From Tagaea sp. (GTDB taxonomy: Bacteria > Pseudomonadota > Alphaproteobacteria > CACIAM-22H2): DNA of 5,300 nt. The notes beneath the pieces were generated by a model. The model ran no database searches and was not told the origin of the DNA. It saw only the letters and a program-made list of their open reading frames with translations. Every line of letters starts with the position of its first letter. Position 1 is the stretch's first letter. The translations under genes and the position numbers were made by a program. Below, in pieces: positions 4,731 through 5,300 of this stretch. The DNA is taken from positions 1 to 5,300 of the forward strand of contig JAMNXK010000198.1 in assembly GCA_023653245.1 (NCBI GenBank). The letters run 5' to 3'.

Positions 4731-5300
4731 TCAATTGGACCGGCGGTTCTGCATGAAATTGCCGCTCACCCCGGCCGTGCCGGACGGCGTGGCGCTCGGC
4801 ACGGGGCTCTGAACCGAGTTCAACAAGCCGCGCAAGATGACTTGCGGCGTGGCCGCACCGGCCGGGGCGGCGACCGTCACCGGCGTCGCGCCGCTGGCGG
4901 TGCGCACGACCACCGTCTGGCCGACGGCGAAGGTGCCCGGCGGCGGCAACGGGCCGGTCGGCGGCCCACCAGCGACCGGCCCAGCGCCTGTCGGCGGAGC
5001 CCCTGCCGCGCCCGTCGCGCCGGGGCCGGGGCCGGGTCCGGGGCCCGTACCACCAGGGCCGCTGGCCGCGCCGGGCGGCGGTTCGGCCAGGAACGCCAGA
5101 ATGCCGGCCGGCGAGAAGATCGAAGCACCCGATCCGCCGTCGAAGCCGGCGCCGGGGCCGACGTCGCCAGGGCCGCCGACGCCGCCCAGGCCCGCCGCGT
5201 CGAATGTCAGCGACGTCAAGAACGTGTTCAGGAAGGCCAAGAAGTCGGCCGGCAAGCCGGCGAAGGGATCGAAGCCCGGCGGCGGCGTCGTGCTGGTGAC
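4731..5300 (-). CDS. Hypothetical Pro/Gly/Ala-rich protein, C-terminal part (runs off right edge)
   Basis: The frame is open from the right edge to a TGA at 4731-4733, giving the last 189 residues of a longer protein. I do not recognise the family. Visible parts, counted from the edge: a short hydrophobic stretch LPADFLAFLNTFLTSLTF (16-33), a Gly-rich linker (37-60), a second hydrophobic stretch FSPAGILAFLAEPPPG (62-77), then a Gly/Pro/Ala linker (78-122) with a GPGPGPGPG run at 86-94. A beta-like segment VGQTVVVRTASG (126-137) follows, then a polar tail ending in NFMQNRRSN. The low-complexity linkers suggest an exported or surface protein with flexible spacers. A FecR-like or other beta-sandwich protein is possible but not shown. 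No start can be named, because a TTG at 5253-5255 has no support and the frame continues above it. It is on the same strand as the DUF1116 unit, 54 bp upstream. Confidence 0.6.
   Translation of the reverse strand, partial: VTSTTPPPGFDPFAGLPADFLAFLNTFLTSLTFDAAGLGGVGGPGDVGPGAGFDGGSGASIFSPAGILAFLAEPPPGAASGPGGTGPGPGPGPGATGAAGAPPTGAGPVAGGPPTGPLPPPGTFAVGQTVVVRTASGATPVTVAAPAGAATPQVILRGLLNSVQSPVPSATPSGTAGVSGNFMQNRRSN

Noticed and set aside
5018..5047. GC-rich repeat run of CCGGGG units, considered as a G-quadruplex or tandem repeat element
   Set aside because: It encodes the Gly-Pro run of the partial protein in frame, and codon composition explains it. No flanking repeat structure supports a separate element.

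Overview
The window is about two-thirds G+C, its genes use GC-rich third positions, and there are few stop codons on the unused strands. Together with the protein families seen, this suggests a high-GC alphaproteobacterium, perhaps Rhodospirillales-like. The taxonomic placement is inference. There are five real protein genes plus the sites that control them. I see no RNA gene, insertion sequence or CRISPR array.

Layout, left to right. Positions 1-327 (minus) hold the N-terminal third of a major facilitator transporter that runs off the left edge and lacks a normal start codon where one is expected. Positions 394-422 hold a strong intrinsic terminator read on the minus strand. It closes a small XRE-type helix-turn-helix regulator (445-948, minus) that ends in an AT-hook-like basic tail. 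A compact divergent control region (about 949-1043) follows, with two predicted promoters that share one -35 element and three nested or adjacent inverted repeats. It fires left into the regulator and right into a DUF2877 protein (1044-1787, plus).

The rest of the centre (1771-4676, minus) is a two-gene unit, DUF1116 protein then FdrA, joined by an ATGA start-stop overlap. FdrA and the DUF2877 gene face each other and overlap tail to tail by 17 bp. DUF1116, FdrA and DUF2877 correspond to E. coli YlbE, FdrA and YlbF (AllG, AllF, AllH). These have been reported as the three components of oxamate carbamoyltransferase, which splits oxalurate with phosphate to oxamate and carbamoyl phosphate late in anaerobic allantoin breakdown. 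A carbamate kinase, the usual ATP-yielding partner, is not in the window. Positions 4731-5300 (minus) carry the C-terminal part of an unrecognised Pro/Gly/Ala-rich protein that continues past the right edge.

The most interesting signals are: the three-part enzyme is split over two convergent transcription units; both units have the same promoter geometry (17-bp spacer, 9 nt from the -10 to the ATG, no Shine-Dalgarno), which predicts leaderless mRNAs; both promoters share an AT-rich 8-mer; and the regulator gene has a palindrome on its own -10, suggesting autoregulation. No clearly new defence or mobile system is visible. The novelty, if any, is in how a known but little-studied enzyme is organised and controlled.
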